Positions 21,720 to 34,639 are shown, numbered from the stretch's first letter. The stretch: DNA of 64,000 nucleotides from Voacanga thouarsii (GCA_026120185.1 JANUWF010002125.1:620001-684000); one strand, 5' to 3'. Program-made: numbers and translations. Notes: generated by a model from the letters alone, not told the origin.

Positions 21720-23543
21720 TGATGTGTTCAAATTTGGGTATAAAAATCATATAAAAATAAGTACATTCCAAATCAAGTTAAATTAAAATGTTAATCCTAA
21801 ATTACACATATGAGCAAACGTACTCATCATTAGGCATAGTATAGGGTTTCAAGCAGGTGTCGATCCTCAAGAAACAAGTATGCATTAATCACTTTTCTTT
21901 CATTGTTTAACCGATTCAATAAAGAGAAAAAAAGGAAAATAAAATAAAATAAAATAATATATACATGTCAAGGATGGAGAATTATGTAACTCAAACCATT
22001 ATTTTGACAAACATGACCTTAAAGTACCCAATCATTATCATAACTAATCATTCTCTTAGCATCATGAAGGATCAAGATAGATTCACTTCTTTTCCAATCC
22101 ATGAAATCACTATTTTTAGACAAATTAGCATCGCATATCCTGTCTCAACTAATTCACCCAAAAGATGCATTAAACACAATCATTGATTAAATTTTCATAT
22201 TCTAGCAAACATAAAACATGAAATTAACCAATGAATCCATATCCTGGCAGATATCAATTAACTTTTAATTACCCAGTTCTTACTAATTAACCCCTTTTCC
22301 AAGCAAGTTAATAGACAACAAATATGAAATTAATGAATTGAAACCACCATAAACCCCTTTTTCAAACAAGTTAATAGAAGAAATAACAAATTAACCTCGT
22401 AATCAGTATAAGTAATTAAATACCAAGAATAACAACTAATTAATCAAAAGATCAAAGTAACTCTAAAAATCATGAATACCTAAAACAATGTCAAATTACA
22501 ATAAAACAATTAATACATCATTATTCAAGAAAAGAAAATAAAGTTAAAATAAAGCACTCATAGACAAACTTTCTTCTTTTTCCTTCGTAGACTCTCATGT
22601 ACAATCCTCCTTTACCTAATAGAATTCCTCCTTGAATTTGATTAATTTGTGTTTTGATCCGTGAATCCCCCCTCCCCCCCTTCCCCCCCTTTCCTTTTGT
22701 TTTCCCGCTATTTATAGGCTTTAGAACAATCAATAAATCAAAAGATCAAAGTAACTCTAAAAATCATGAATACAAAAAATAATGTCAAATTAAAATAAAA
22801 CAATTAATATATTATTGTTCAAGAAAAGAAAACAAAGTTAAAAGAAAGCACTCATAGGCAAGACTCATTCTTCTTTCTTCATAAACTCTATTATACAATC
22901 CTCCATGATCTGATAGAACTCCTCCTTGAATTTGAGCGATTTATGTTTTGATTCATGAATTCCCCCCCCTTTCCTGGTGTTTTTCCTCTATTTATGGGCT
23001 TTAGAAGTGCCTGAATCCATCATTTTAGGGTTTCTGGCCGAATAGAAGTACGAAAATACTAAAACTATGCAAATTACCAAAAAATACACACGAAAATCGA
23101 TGCACTGCCTCAGTACCAGTACACAGTCGACGCCACCTATCCTGCCTTGGGCCAGTGCTGGTTGTGGTCTGTTTCTCCATTCGTTCACCGATTTTCTTGA
23201 TTTTCATGCCAACCCTTCCAAACTACTGCTGGCACTGCCTCTAAGCTTCCAACCGGCACTAGCTCTGTTCTGTTCATTTCTTGTTTCGTCGATTTTCATC
23301 ACCTCGAAGTATGTGTCAGTAGCACGTGGCCGGCGCTGCCTGTCCTATCCTAGCCGGTGCCGCCTCTATTCTATTTAGTGACGTTTTTGCCTTATTTTAC
23401 CCCTAAAATCTGAAATAATGCACAAAATACCTTTCTAAGGATAAAATCTCAAATATGAAGAAATATAACTAGTTATTGAATAAAATGTATCACAAAATAG
23501 CCTAAAATAACTAGGAAGTATATGACTAATTTAGGCCCTATCA
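21720..23543 (-). repeat. Complete solo LTR in reverse orientation (1824 bp)
   Basis: Read on the minus strand it starts TGATAGGGCCTAAATTAGTC at 23543 and ends CCAAATTTGAACACATCA at 21720. Identical 5 bp duplications GGGAT lie at 21715-21719 and 23544-23548. It is the same family as the LTRs of the element at 38193-46801 but longer, because a 294 bp segment is duplicated in tandem inside it. Confidence 0.95.
22442..23007 (-). repeat. Tandem duplication (about 294 bp unit) inside the solo LTR
   Basis: AATCAAAAGATCAAAGTAAC occurs at 22442 and again at 22736. The following text (CATGAATAC, ATGTCAAATTA, CACTCATAG, CCTCCTTGAATTTGA, a C-run, CTATTTAT, GGCTTTAGAA) repeats in order. Each unit holds a TATA-like box on the minus strand (near 22710 and 22988). 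The LTRs at 38193 and 45445 have one copy. Confidence 0.9.
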
Positions 23544-23593
23544 GGGATGAATTTAAATTTTATAATTTTTATACACCTAAAATTTACGCATCA
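23544..23593 (+). repeat. 5' LTR of the further Athila-like element, last segment
   Basis: Continues GGGATGAATTTAAATTTTAT and ends AAATTTACGCATCA, the standard end of this LTR group. Confidence 0.85.
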
Positions 23594-24641
23594 AGTTTTT
23601 AGCATCGTTGCTAGGGATCAATATCATAAAATCTTGGATTTTGTTGATTTAATCATTTTTATATGTTTGAATGTCTATATGTAAGTATGTGAATATGTAT
23701 ATACGTTCCTTGTATAAATAGGTGCTATATTTTGTTGTTTGTATAACTGTACTTTAACTTCACTATATGATATAAATATGTAAATAGGTAGATACAAGTT
23801 AATAATTACTAACTTGTTTTTGTATGCTTGTATATATTGTACACTTTGCTATTTAAGTTTACTAATTCCAAGTTAATGTGAAATAAGTGTATTCGACTAT
23901 TTGATGATTTTTATGTCAATAATTTTGAGTCTATACTAACTCTTTTTATTTTTATGTTTGGACTTTTGCTTATGTTATACAACACGATATTTTGAATAAA
24001 CTGAATTTATTTTTAGTTTTAATTTTAGTCTAATTTTGAATTTATGCATTCTTTTTTTAACTATACGGTGTTCATGCATTCATTTAGGATAGCTTTTATT
24101 TCTTTTTATATATTAAAAAAAATTGATTTTTCATCGGCCAGAGTTGACCTGGTGCTGGGCCAGCACGTCTAAAACGACGTCGAGATAGGATGGGCCAGGT
24201 ACCGGGCCCAGTCCTTGGACATGGCACCAGGTCCTCTTATGGCCAACCAACGGCCATTCTTAGCCATTTTTTTCAAACAACTTTCATGTCTCTCAACCCA
24301 TCACTGGGACCAACTCCAAAAAACCATCGGGTCAATTTTAAACTCTCCAAAACACCTTTCGAACGCAAAATCATCACTTTGTTCTTGAAGATTTAGATTA
24401 AAGCTCGAAAAATTCCAATCTTTTCTCCTAAAACCCATTTTTTTAATACTTCTATTTGGTGCACGATTTCTTCAATTTTTTTTCAAAGGATCATTGTCGA
24501 TACATTGGAGATCATTTTGGTATGATTTTTCTACACTTTCTACGGTTCAATTTTTCATATTGATTATTTGGTATTTTTCTATGAATTGTTGTCTGAAAAT
24601 TATGGTTTATTTTTGGTTGGATTGATTGAATCCAATATATA

Positions 24642-24694
<53 letters not shown>

Positions 24695-24751
24695 GCTTAG
24701 TTAGCATAGGAATATGATTGATAATGATATTTGATTGATGCAATTCATATT
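23594..24751 (+). mobile_element. Primer site and leader of the further Athila-like element (truncated)
   Basis: The primer site TAGCATCGTTGCTAGGGATC is at 23600-23619. The leader matches the leaders at 36984-37390 and 51461-51840 (for example GTGTTCATGCATTCATTTAGGA near 24068), then diverges into GC-richer text at 24135-24330. No gag or pol frame was found. It ends at a junction with a reverse LTR fragment at about 24752. Confidence 0.65.
24649..24692 (+). repeat. (TG)n microsatellite in the leader
   Basis: About 22 GT units following an ATATATGTATATG stretch. Confidence 0.95.
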
Positions 24752-25989
24752 CCACGAGAACTTAAGCTCCCACAGTACTTTACCCAAATCTTTATTGTTT
24801 GGCCAATAAAATAAGAAGAGAATAAAAAGAAAAATAAATAAAGATAAAAATAGAAATAACTCAAGGATGCAATTTCATGCAACTAGACAATTATTTTGAA
24901 AACACAATTCTAAATCAATTAGCATTCACCACAATCAATTGTCATCTTGGCATTATAAAAGAGCTTAAGGAAAATTCAATCATTTCCAATGTCATGAACT
25001 TACTTATATAGATTCCACTTTTTTCCCAATCCATGGAATCACTATCCCTTAATTAATTTAGAATATTTCCTAATCAAACCAAAGCAATAAAAAGATGCAT
25101 TAAACTCATACCTTATAAGCATAAAATTAGTGAATGACCATTTGCTCGAGGTGAAATCCACTAATCTTTGTTCACTTTAGTCCTTCAATCTTCACTTTAT
25201 TTCCCATGTCCATGAAGATTTGACAAAGATGAAATCAATGAAATAAACTCCTAACACATTTCCCAAGTCAATTAGAAGAAGTCGTTTCAATAACCAATAA
25301 TAATAAGTAATCAAATACCAATGATAACAATAGATTGATAAAAAAAATTCCAATTAACCCAAAATCATAATCTCCAAAATAGTATCCAATTACAATAAAA
25401 ACATTAAGCACATCATTCTTCTAGAAAAGTAAACAATGGATAAAAGAAAAAACTCATAGATAAACCCTTCTTATTCTCTTAAAAACCTCATTTGAACAAT
25501 ACTCCTTTGAGTAGTGATTGAATAGCTAGCTTGGATCCTTCAAATCACACCTTTCTCTTATGTTTATCTTGTATTTATAAGTCTCTTTGATACTAAAATT
25601 CATTTCTTGGGAATCTAGTCCGAGTAGAATTTAGAAAATACCAAAATCCTTTGAAAAATACTAAATTCCTACATAATCCCCTTTGGGCAAAGTGGACCTA
25701 GCACTCGGTCTGTTTGGCCTATCTGGCATCGTGTCCATTTTGGTTTTCTCCTCAATTCCCTTTTTTCTAGAGTAGACCAAGCACCTACTACAATATCTAG
25801 ACTTGGCGCCAGGTACCTACTAGAAACTTTCAAATTTTGTTCGAAATTAGCTCAAATCTGCAAAAATTTGTCAAAAATACTTTTTACAAGAAAAATGCCA
25901 AATAGGAAAGAATATGCCTAGTTATTACAACAAAAGTATCTCAAAATAACCTCAAATAACTAGAAAAATGGAGATGAATTTAGCCCCTA
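24752..25989 (-). repeat. Truncated reverse LTR fragment, Athila-like group
   Basis: On the minus strand it starts TATAGGGGCTAAATTCATC at 25989 and runs to about 24752, lacking roughly the last 150-200 bp. CCACGAGAACTTAAGCTCCC and ACTTTACCCAAATCTTTATTG are reverse complements of the 3' part of the LTR at 10932. It touches pararetrovirus sequence at 25990. Confidence 0.75.
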
Positions 25990-26479
25990 TAAATATCATA
26001 GTAATGAAAAGCGTCCTTGTGGAAGGGTAGACTTGGCTAGAAAAAGTGAGTTTTGATCCAGAATTCTAGTTCAATTAGGATGACTAGTGTACAAGAAGTA
26101 TTCTTGTGAAAATTTTCGAAAGAAGTGTTGTTATTTTCTTGAAAACAAATGACGAAGGTATGGTGGGTTTAATCTTCACAAAGGTTTGAGGAGCAATTAC
26201 CTGAGATTTTCTGGCAGTTAGATTGCAAATGATCCCATCCGTGTCTATTGTTCTATGGACTGTAACTTTGATTGAGAGATAATTAAATCATCAGCAGATA
26301 AATCAGCCTAAGTACGAGGGGTTTCAATAGCTAAAGGCTTTGAAGAAGAAAGAGCTTCCAGTTGTTTGATATCCATAGCATAAGAAGCTTTTAATTGTTG
26401 CTTTATTTGTCAAGATAATGGTTTGATCTCATCTTGGGATTGTGTATCTTTTTGTTTTTTCTATTGTGGAATTATCTCC
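25990..26479 (-). other. Probable downstream remnant of the pararetrovirus fragment
   Basis: It lies just beyond the RNase H end on the minus strand. Only short open pieces exist and I recognise no domain, so assignment to the viral fragment rests on position. Confidence 0.35.
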
Positions 26480-27060
26480 TCTGAAGTAATTCACGAGTTA
26501 AATATCAAAAATAAACTCTTCCTTATGTATATAATATCAAAATCAAATACAAATAATATAGCTCGCCATCCTACAAAAATTTGTTTTGAAGCAAGATTTT
26601 TTACATCTTTTTGTGGAACATCTTTTGCAGATATGCAATTATTAGGTAGTAAAAACCTTTGATTTAGCAGATTAGACTGGAATTTGGAAATGCACAAAAT
26701 AATTACTAGTATTTCCTTTTTTATGGTAGAATAATTTTGTTGAGAATTATTCCAGTGTTTTGATCAGTATACAATGGTTTGTTCTTTACCCTGGCTATAT
26801 TATTCCAAGATACCACCATAACCAATACCAGAGGTATTATTTTCACCAATCATAGAGGCTACAGGATCAGTAAGTGCCAAACAGGGAAGACTATTAACTT
26901 GTGTTTTGATTTGTTGTACGATTTTATGATGGAGATTTGTCCAAGAAGGAGGAGATTTCTTAAATCAATCATAAATTAGCTTAATCAAATTACTGAGGTT
27001 TGCAATAAAATCATAAATATAATTACAACACCATAAGAACCACTAAAGTTGTTATTTGTC
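26480..27060 (-). pseudogene. Endogenous pararetrovirus RNase H domain, degraded
   Basis: On the minus strand, frame-shifting pieces follow the order of a caulimovirid RNase H. There is a GYGG-type glycine motif, then EQ-like and HFQIPV text. The best open piece (26697-26491) contains CISKFQSNLLNQRFLL, AKDVPQKDVKNLASKQIF and FDFDIIYI. RNase H would degrade RNA in the RNA-DNA hybrid during viral replication. Stops and shifts are frequent, so it is inactive. It is directly downstream of the RT remnant in the same orientation, as expected for the viral polyprotein. The resemblance is closest to petuvirus/florendovirus-like endogenous copies in plant genomes, but the genus cannot be fixed by eye. 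Confidence 0.7.
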
Positions 27061-27084
27061 TAACATCTGATCAAGGAAGTTTTC

Positions 27085-27990
27085 TATGAACTAAATCAAA
27101 CTATCAACTGGGACAATAGTTCCGCGATAAATATTTTGACAAAGAAACCTAATCTCTGTATAGAATAGACTAATTTTTCTTTGGGAGACAACTTGTTCAC
27201 TAACTAGAATAGATTCATTTTTTTTCTTTTGGGAGACAACCAGTCCATTAACTTTTGTGACATGTAGAAATATGTTAAGATGTTTGAAGTGCTTGTTTAT
27301 GTTAGAGGAATAAAACAAAACATCATCGATGTAAACAACGATGAATTGGGAGTAGGGATTGTAGATCTCTTCCATAATCCTCTGAAATTCTAAATATGCA
27401 TTTTTAAAGCAAAAAGGCATGGCATTCCATTCATTGTACCCAAAAGGAGCTATGAAGGTTGTCTTGTATCAATCATTAGGATGAATTTAGATTTTCCAAA
27501 ATCCACCTGTCATATCAAATTTAGAGAATATTGTTGCAGAGTGTAATCTTTCCAAGAGATCTTTTTGTTCAGAATAGGATACCGTATTCATTGGAGAGCT
27601 TTATTAAGGAATTTGCACTTAATGACCAACCTAGGAACTCCTTATTCTATTTCCAAATGTTTGGTAACATAAATCTTGGACAACTCTAATATGATTGGAT
27701 AGGGTGAATGATCTTTTTATTTAAAAGATCTTGGACTTCCTCTTTGCAATGTTCAAGAAGGTCCTAATTCATTTGGATGGGTCAAGCTTTACTTGGAATT
27801 TGCTTTTTGTTAAACTTCTTCTCATAAAATAGTGTGACAACATGTTGTTTCCTATTCCAATAGGTTGTATGAATATTGGCACAAAATTCTTTTTGTATTT
27901 TGGATTCTAAGGCTATGATCTTACATTAGTTAGTTAGATTTTGGAGCTATTGCTTAATCTTTTGGAAAGAGATTTCTTCCTTTAGGAAAT
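27085..27990 (-). pseudogene. Endogenous pararetrovirus reverse transcriptase, degraded
   Basis: The minus strand carries the ordered motifs of a caulimovirid reverse transcriptase. LLERLHSATIFSKFDMTGG lies at about 27500-27560, EFQRIMEEIYNPYSQFIVVY follows, and the catalytic YIDD is at 27322-27333 with FKHLNIFLHV behind it. The last part (FYTEIRFLCQNIYRGTIVP) matches the usual connection toward RNase H. A short extra stretch lies before it, where SQKK- and VSQRK-like text appears twice, a possible small duplication. The N-terminal region has several stops and frameshifts. The Gypsy element at 28003 cuts off the upstream polyprotein. No LTR or pararetroviral intergenic region was seen. Confidence 0.8.
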
Positions 27991-28002
27991 TGATTTGGTA
28001 TT

Positions 28003-31000
28003 TGTAACACACCACTACCTACATACCTAAAAAGGATGGGGATGTCAGCCCATCTAGTGGACCAGAGGTCTTTATAATGAGGTACAAAAGAAAATTACTA
28101 GTAAAAGAAATGAAATAGTCTTATTACAATTGCATTAAAACTTATACAAGTCTGAAAAACCAAATACAAACAATTGTCTCTCAAAAAAAAAATACAAAAG
28201 AAGAATAAAACAAGCTTCAATCTCTAGGACATCCAACCTGCTCATAAATAGTTCTCCCATAAAAACATGATATAAACAGTGTGAGATTGACATCTTAATA
28301 ACTCCCATGTATGCACATGACACTTTAAATATTTCTGTATGTAGGTTTACCAATAGACACAAAACATGTTTGCAAGTCAATTTCATCATTAACCAATCAT
28401 TGACTGGAACAACATAAAGCACATCCAAAACAATTCTCAAAAAACCATCCACTCATCAATAAATCAAAATCGTAAAGGGATAAAATGATTCAATGATAAT
28501 AATGTCCATATCATGAGTTCTATCATGATAGCTTCCCAGTGTAACCATTCACCACTAGATAGTGGGAGATCTGCCCACTGGGGTTAAATACTCCTCCATC
28601 TCTACACCTAACATACCGGTAGTCCAACCCGAAAAATAGTTCACATAGACAAAAGTGCTAGCTCGTAACGGCCTGACTAACTAGTAATGATGCCCCTTTT
28701 AGCAGAGTTTGTCTTTTGGTGGTGGCCTACTGCCAAAATACTCACTCTAACACTCCAAGAATAGTGCCAAGAGCCTACCCTTATAGAGTACTCAACGTTC
28801 ACCATCAGATTCAATAATCATTCCCTTATTTACAAACTTTGAATATCTTACCTTTGCAAAATGTGGTCTTCACGTAGTGTGTTTTCAATATGTTTTAGTA
28901 ATTAAAAGAGGGAAAACAACTTTTAATTAAAGTCGTGATTTGACAAAATCATTTAGAGAGAAAAATAACCGCTTTCCCAACCCAAGTAATCACAATTCAA
29001 CAATACCATTTCAACATGTGACTTGCATACAAGAGTTTGATATATCAAAATAATTATGCAAGGACCTACTTTGTATATTTCAAATAGCTAAGCCAAAAGT
29101 CAACTGCTTGCTCTCACTTTCAACTCCTTCCTTATCTAAAGTCAATGATTCCATAATCAAAATATAAATACTACACTTTGAATAGCCACAATTATTTCAT
29201 GCAAACTTGAATCTCCATGATCTCATTATTTATATAAATCATTTAAATCATTTAACTAATTAATTCATCAAACTACATTCATAATCTTCCCTTGTCATGC
29301 TACTTATAATCAAAATCAATATGATAACTCTGATAATCAACTACCACGAAATCATCATAATAAGCCTATTTGAATAATAAAGATTTCCACTTGACTAGTA
29401 TAGCATAGATCTAGATTCATCATGGCAAGATATAACAATGCTTTAATTCATAAATGCCTAGATCAATACTTGCAAAATTATAACATCAACCTTCTATGTT
29501 CACGCGCATAAAGCCAAAATCCATAAAGAGACATTCTCATAGCATCTATAATGAAGATTAACCTTATCATTGCTACAAGAGTTAGATGTCTTAAATACCT
29601 CCTAGTTGCGAAGATCAAGAGATGACAAGATAGATCCTTTGGTGACCGTCTTAGGTCTACGAGGGAAAAGATGTTGCCTTGCCTAGATCTTCTAGGTTGT
29701 TCGTGAGTCGCAAGGGGAAAAAGGGAAAAATCAGTCCCTTTAATTGGCGTGGGCCAGGAGAAGAAGAAGAGAAGAGTAGGCTGAAAAGAGAGTTGAGAAA
29801 TAAAAGAGAGTTTGAATTACCTTGAGAGAGTGTGATTTCAGTTTTCGTTTGGTGTGTTTGCATGCAGGCCGAAAGCTATAAGAAGAGTGAGACCTTCCCT
29901 AATTTTGTGTGCTTGAGAGGTTTTGAGATGGATGAAATTCTGGTTTGATAGAGAGTATGCGATTGGTTTGAGTGCTTGATGCTATGTAGTTTTCCCTCTT
30001 GGTTTTGACCACTTGAATATCAATGAAGAAATGGTAGATTTGCTCCTACCTAGGTTGGCTGAAGAAGAGAAGGTATTGAGAGAAGATTGAAGCCCACAAT
30101 TTTGCTCATGTTCTGGCCTAAAATGAGAAAGAAAATAGAGGTCTTGTGCGTCTTAAGTTTTGGCTAAACAAAAGGAGAGTTTGAGTGTATTTGGGTTTAG
30201 ATGTTTTCGTGTGTGTATTTTGGCCGAAATAATGAAGAAAGGAAAAGAAAAATTCTGGTATTGTTTCACAAAATAAAAATATAATTTGCCAAAGCTATCC
30301 TATATTTGAAGAGTGTGAATTGAGCAAAAATAGCTCCCAAATGTGGCAGCACAAGCTGGATATTTTTCTAGAAAATTAACCAAAAAAATCAAGTAGGAGA
30401 TAAAAAGATAATTTTCAAGAAATAAATTAACTTCATATACGAAATTCCCCTAAACAAGTTTAAATAATTATGAGATAAATATATAGAAATAAAAATATGC
30501 TTTCACTAAAGTTAAAGATGGAATTTTATCCCATCCCCAACTCATTTTCGAAAATTATGAAATCAAAAGAGATAAATGCTAAAAATAAAAATCAGCATTA
30601 TCCCTACATTTATTTTAAGCTCATTAAAAATTGAAGAGAGGAGATTTATCTTCTAGACAAGTGGTGGCCAACTTAATTAAGCATCTCTTAATAAATTACT
30701 TAGATAATAACTTTAAAAGTAAGATTTAGTATTTTAAATTCCTTAAAAGATAAAGATAAGATGTTAAAACTAAGCGATAATAGGAATTTAATTTGTATTG
30801 AATTATTTTCATCATAAAAAAAAATTGTTATTTATCAAATATATCCAAGATAATCACTCTCCTATATTTTAGAAGTTGGAGGCTTCAAGATGGCAGCTAA
30901 CCTAGGGGATTTCAGCTAAGTTATAGAAAAGGTAGAAGAAAAATAAATTAAGGGAAAAGAAAGAAAAGGATTTGTAAGAGTGTGGTAGTTGAACTTAAGT

Positions 31001-31299
31001 CACCAAGAGATAATCACCAATTCTTAACTACTAGACTACAATAGCTCTCGCGCAAGTATTCCTCCAAGAAAATCCCTCAACTCTCACTGAACTCACTTCA
31101 TTCCCTTCTAATAAATTCTACTCAATAAAATAAAAACTTAACCAACATTGTTATATCCAAATAAATAAATTCATGCAATAACAACTCATAGGTCATATAT
31201 ACATATGAAAATGGTTCAAATTATCAAATACAATATAGAATGCTATGACATGTATGACTTTCCCCATAAACTAATTGGGGTTTTGGTTGGGGTATCACA
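28003..31299 (-). repeat. 3' LTR of the chromovirus-type Gypsy element (3297 bp)
   Basis: Read on the minus strand: TGTGATACCCCAACC to TAGTGGTGTGTTACA. It shares the 3' end structure and an AGTAGGTCCTTGCATAA block (about 29042-29058) with the LTR at 1-2576. Open frames inside are short and not coding. Confidence 0.9.
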
Positions 31300-31312
31300 T
31301 TCTCTCCACCTT
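31300..31312 (-). other. Polypurine tract of the chromovirus-type element
   Basis: The minus strand AAGGTGGAGAGAA abuts the LTR start TGTGATACC. Confidence 0.9.
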
Positions 31313-31349
31313 AAAAGAATTTCATCTCGAAATTCAAAATGTCATACCT

Positions 31350-34300
31350 TTAGACCAAATCAGGGAATTTCTTTTTCACCCAATCTTTAGTTTCCCACAT
31401 CGCTTCCCAACTATCATGATGTTCCCACAGAATCTTCGCCATAGGTATCTGTTTGTTCCGCAACATTTTAACACTTCGATCTAAAATATTAAGCAGTCTC
31501 TTGACGTAGCTTAGATATTACTGCGGTATTAGCGGCTCTTCATTCTAAACATGATCTAGATCAAGGTTGTATTTCTTCAACTATGACACATGAAAAACAT
31601 CATGAATTCCTGTTAATCCTTTTAGCAAGTCCAACCGATATGCAACAGCTTCAATCCTTTCGATCACTGGAAATGGTCCTAAATACCTAGGACTCAACTT
31701 CCATCCTTTAGGGTGCTTCAAAATCCCTTTACTAGGTGTTATCTTCAAAAAGGTCTTTATCTCCCACTTGAAACTCCAATTCTCTCCTCCTGTCATCCAT
31801 GTAGCTTTTCTATCTACTTTGAGCTAACTTTAGTCTTTTCCATATCACTTTTACCTTATTTGTCATTTCTTGAATATTCACTTCACTAGATTTGTTTATT
31901 TGACCATCTTCTGTCCAACCCCATTACAACAGCACTTGACATTTTCATTCGTACAATGCCTCATAAGGAGGCATTACAATTGACACTTGATGACTATTGT
32001 TGTATGCTAACTCAACATAGGGTATACAATCAAATCACTTGTTTTCAAAGTCTATCACGTAAGCTCTAAGCAAATCTTCTAATATCTGAATAACCCTTTC
32101 AGACGATCCGTCAGTTTGCGGATGAGTAGAAGTGCTAAGCTTCAGAGTCATTCCTATCGATTCTTGAAACTTGGTCTAAAACCTCGAAGTTAATCTAGTA
32201 TCCCTATTGGACATAATGCTTGATGGTACCCCATACAATCTAATGACTTCCCGCATGTATGTTTTGGCTAGCTTTTCCATAGAATCCTTAACATTTACAA
32301 GTATGAAAAACGTGGTCTTTGTCAACTTGTCAACCACTACGCAGACGTCATCCTTTAAATTCTTCGACATGGGTAGTCTAGTAACAAAACCATAGTCCCT
32401 TCTTGCCACTTCTACTCAGGAATTGGCAATGGCTGCAGTAGCCCCACTGCCTTCTTATGTTCTACCTTCACTTTCTGACATGTCATGTAAGTTGAGATGT
32501 ATTCTGTAACATCCCTCTTTATTTCTGTCCACCAGTATACCTTTTTCAAGTCTTGATACATTTTCACCTATCCAGGATGAATATCATACTTGCTCCTATT
32601 TGCCTCATCCATTATCTTCTTCTTCAATACCAATCATCAGGTACACATACCCGTTCCCATAAACACAGCATTCCCACTTCGTTAGTTCGAAATTCTCTGT
32701 TTCCTCTCTTGATTTCCTTTTCCTTAAATGTTAGATATTCTGTATTATGCCATTGCACTTCATCTATCTCTTGCCTTAGTTTAGGTTCCAACTTTAGGTT
32801 GTACAAGCTGATCTTTCTTTTTTTTACCTCTGCCTCTCGCACTAGAAGTTCTTGCACTATCGGAATTTCCTGCATCCTCATACCGGCCAATTTCACCTTC
32901 CGACTACGCATGTCGGCTACCACATTAGCTTTCCCTAGATGGTAGTTAACGGGACACTTGTATTCCTCTAAAAACTCCATCAACCTATACTACCTTAAGT
33001 TTAAATCCTTCTACGTGAATATGTACTTCAAGCTCTTATGATCTATGAAAACCTCATACTCCGCCCAGTATAATTAATGTCGCCACTTCTTTAAGGAAAA
33101 TACTATCATAGCCAACTCCTAGTCGTGCATCGTGTAGTTAACCTTATGCATCTTTTGTTTCCTTGAGGCATAGGCTATAGCCTTTCTCTCTTATATCGAC
33201 ACTGCCCCTAATCCATCCTTGGAGGCATCTATGTGTAAAGCAGAAGGTTTATTCTCCTCAGGTAAACTCAACACCGGTGCAGTCAACAACCTTCTTTTGA
33301 GCTCTTGAAAACTCTTTTCACATTTATCGCTCCAAACATATGACACATCCTTCCTTATCAACTAGGTCATTAGTGTAGCCAGAGTAGAAAAGTTCTTGAT
33401 AAAGCGACAATAGTACCCAGCCAATCCAAGAAAACTACGAACTTCAGTAACACTCTCCGATTGTTTCAAATTTGAGACAACTTCGACTTTTGTCGGAACC
33501 ACCTTAATGCTATCTTTCAGTACCACATGTTAAGAAATGCCACTAAATCTAGCCAAAACCAACATTTGCTAAATTTAGCAAAAAGTTTGTGCTCTCTCAA
33601 CTTCTTCAGTACTAACTTCGAGTACTCGGCATGCTCTTCAGGACTTTTAGAATAGACCAGAATATCATCAATAAACACTACTACAAACTTATCTAGGTAC
33701 GATTCAAACACCCGGTGTGTAAGATCTATGAAGACGGCAGGTGTATTAGTTACCCAAACGGCATCACTACGAACTTATAATGACCATACCTGGTGTTCAA
33801 AACTATCTTGGGTATGTCCTCCTCTTTAATGTGCACATGATAGTAACCTTGACCGAGATCCAACATGGAAAAGCAGCAAGAGCCTTGTAATTGATCGAAC
33901 AACTCATCAAAGAACACCGAGGCTTCCCAAGGTGATATACTCGGCCTTATATATCCTTATCTTACTTGCTCTTCTAACGGCTCCTTCAACTCTTTCAATT
34001 CTGTAGGTGCCAAACGTTAGGGAGTCTTCGATATCGGCTCAGCTCTAGGAATTAAATCTATGGTGAACTCAATTTCCTGCAAAGGTGCAAGGGAAGTAAG
34101 TTCAGATAGGAAAACATCAGCAAAGTCTTTTACCATATGGGAACTTTCCAAGGTACATTGATCATTTAGCTTATTGATAAGGTAAGCCAGGTATCCTACA
34201 CAGCCCTTCTTTAGCATCTTCAGTGCCTTTGACCCGGCTTTTAGGAATTTTAGTTCGTTCACATTTTTCCATTAAATTCCAATACATCGTATCTTGGTCT

Positions 34301-34500
34301 AACAAATTGCACTACTTTCACCCTAGAATCTACTCTTGCTCCATGCTTCATTAACCAATCCATATCCAGAATTACGTCGTAATCATTGATATGCAAAATT
34401 ATGAGATTCGCCTTCAAAATATCTTTCCCAACCATAATATCATAGCCATGCACCACCCAACTCGCATCTCTCTACCTTCCCAAAGGAGTACTCCCGAGCA
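31350..34500 (-). pseudogene. Gypsy pol remnant: protease, RT, RNase H, integrase, chromodomain
   Basis: Minus strand, in order. Protease-like NDYDVILDMDWLMKHGA lies at 34456-34259. The linker and RT start are at 34262-34017 (KKGCVGYLAY, EIEFTIDLIP). The RT core at 33711-33517 has [16 protein letters not shown], with the catalytic FIDD at 33664-33675. The RNase H end at about 32983 reads VNYHLGKANVVAD. The integrase core at 32409-32176 has VVVDKLTKTTFFI and LYGVPSSIMSNRD. Its C-terminus at 31796-31581 shows WKLSPRYLGPFPVIERI and IHDVFHVS. A chromodomain-like tail (LRNKQIPMAKILWEHH, then TWE-like EAMWE and KKKFPDLV) ends near 31350. It would have copied and integrated the element. Stops and shifts between all pieces make it dead. 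Confidence 0.9.
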
Positions 34501-34639
34501 TTATATAAGGTAATTCCACTCCGTCCCAACACAAATGGCATGCACACTTATCATTCATATATGAATGAGTCGATTTGAGATCTATCAATAGAGTAATAGA
34601 ATGACCTTGAATAGAAAGCATACATTCTACCACCACTAC

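Noticed and set aside
24752..25989. Continuation of the minus LTR interrupted at 10931
   Set aside because: It covers the same part of the LTR as 9735-10931 and does not supply the missing piece, and the sequences differ; it is a separate fragment.
26423..26979. Plus-strand frames in the viral fragment
   Set aside because: Antisense to the recognisable RNase H on the minus strand.
32553..32945. 130-residue plus-strand frame
   Set aside because: Antisense to the RNase H/integrase part of the minus-strand Gypsy pol.
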